Positions 6,764 to 6,995 of a stretch of DNA of 6,995 bases are shown here, one piece after another (the first letter of the stretch is position 1; every line of letters begins with the position of its first letter). The stretch covers positions 1 to 6,995 of the forward strand of contig CALCOW010000163.1 of NCBI GenBank assembly GCA_937899935.1, read 5' to 3'. The position numbers were made by a program, and so were the translations under genes. This DNA comes from an uncultured Phycisphaerae bacterium (GTDB lineage Bacteria; Planctomycetota; Phycisphaerae; Phycisphaerales; SM1A02). The notes under the pieces are model-generated. The model ran no database searches, was not told the DNA's origin, and was given only the letters and a program-made list of their open reading frames with translations.

Positions 6764-6995
6764 TTATCGAAGCTTCAGTGAGACCATGGCCACCATCGCC
6801 AGAATGACGGCTAAGACCCAGAACCTCTGCACCACTTGCGTTTCCGACCAACCGCGCAGGTGAAAATGGTGATGGATGGGCGAACAGGCGAAGAGGCGCT
6901 TGCCTTTCGTAGCCTTAAAGTAAGCCACCTGAAGAATCACACTCGCCAGCTCCATAAAGAACCCCCCGCCAATAACGATCAACAATATTTCCTGT
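6764..6995 (-). CDS. mraY: Phospho-N-acetylmuramoyl-pentapeptide-transferase, C-terminal part
   Basis: The last 76 residues of MraY are seen; the gene continues beyond the right edge, so the in-frame TTG at 6985 is not its start. MraY is the integral membrane enzyme that joins UDP-MurNAc-pentapeptide to undecaprenyl phosphate, making lipid I in peptidoglycan synthesis. The visible part carries IGGGFFMELASVILQV (transmembrane helix), the basic stretch KATKGKR, the signature SPIHHHFHLRGW with the family's His-His-His motif of the cytoplasmic active-site loop, and a final membrane helix (VVQRFWVLAVILAMVAMVSL) ending in KLR, the usual MraY C-terminus. The stop codon is TGA at 6764-6766, facing the rluD-like gene. 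No gene follows on the same strand within the window, so mraY is last in its transcription unit. Confidence 0.96.
   Translation of the reverse strand, partial: QEILLIVIGGGFFMELASVILQVAYFKATKGKRLFACSPIHHHFHLRGWSETQVVQRFWVLAVILAMVAMVSLKLR

Overview
The window is about 7 kb of compact bacterial chromosome, roughly half G+C, with almost no non-coding DNA. It holds six protein genes, two of them cut by the window edges. I see no rRNA, tRNA, CRISPR array or mobile element. MraY and an RluD-type pseudouridine synthase show a peptidoglycan-making bacterium. The gene mix and frequent GTG/TTG starts would fit a Planctomycetota-like or other deep-branching environmental lineage, but that is a weak guess and no single feature proves it.

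Left half, minus strand: a Cof-type HAD phosphatase (about 2625-3518) is followed after only about 14 bases by a very large reading frame open from about 2610 to the left edge (870 codons seen). The large frame matches the layout of a fused indolepyruvate ferredoxin oxidoreductase (IorA-like pyrimidine domain, linking domain, TPP-domain remnant, then an IorB/gamma-like domain). However, the cofactor and catalytic motifs that define the family are not recognisable, and there are no ferredoxin cysteines. This is the most unusual item in the window.

Middle and right, plus strand: divergent from the HAD gene, across a spacer of under 90 bases, lies an APH/choline-kinase-type phosphotransferase (3606-4586). 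A 183-base gap contains a bulged hairpin and a possible promoter. It is followed by a single-pass membrane protein with a tetratricopeptide/YfgM-like extracytoplasmic part (4770-5510) and then an RluD-family 23S rRNA pseudouridine synthase (about 5567-6751). The last two probably form one transcription unit.

Right edge, minus strand: the C-terminal 76 residues of MraY (phospho-MurNAc-pentapeptide translocase) converge on the rluD-like gene, with only 12 bases between the two stop codons. mraY is therefore the last gene of its own unit here, not followed by murD/ftsW as in a classical dcw cluster.

The genes do not form one obvious pathway. rRNA modification, envelope synthesis and the membrane TPR protein are housekeeping functions; the phosphatase plus degenerate oxidoreductase pair is of unknown role.
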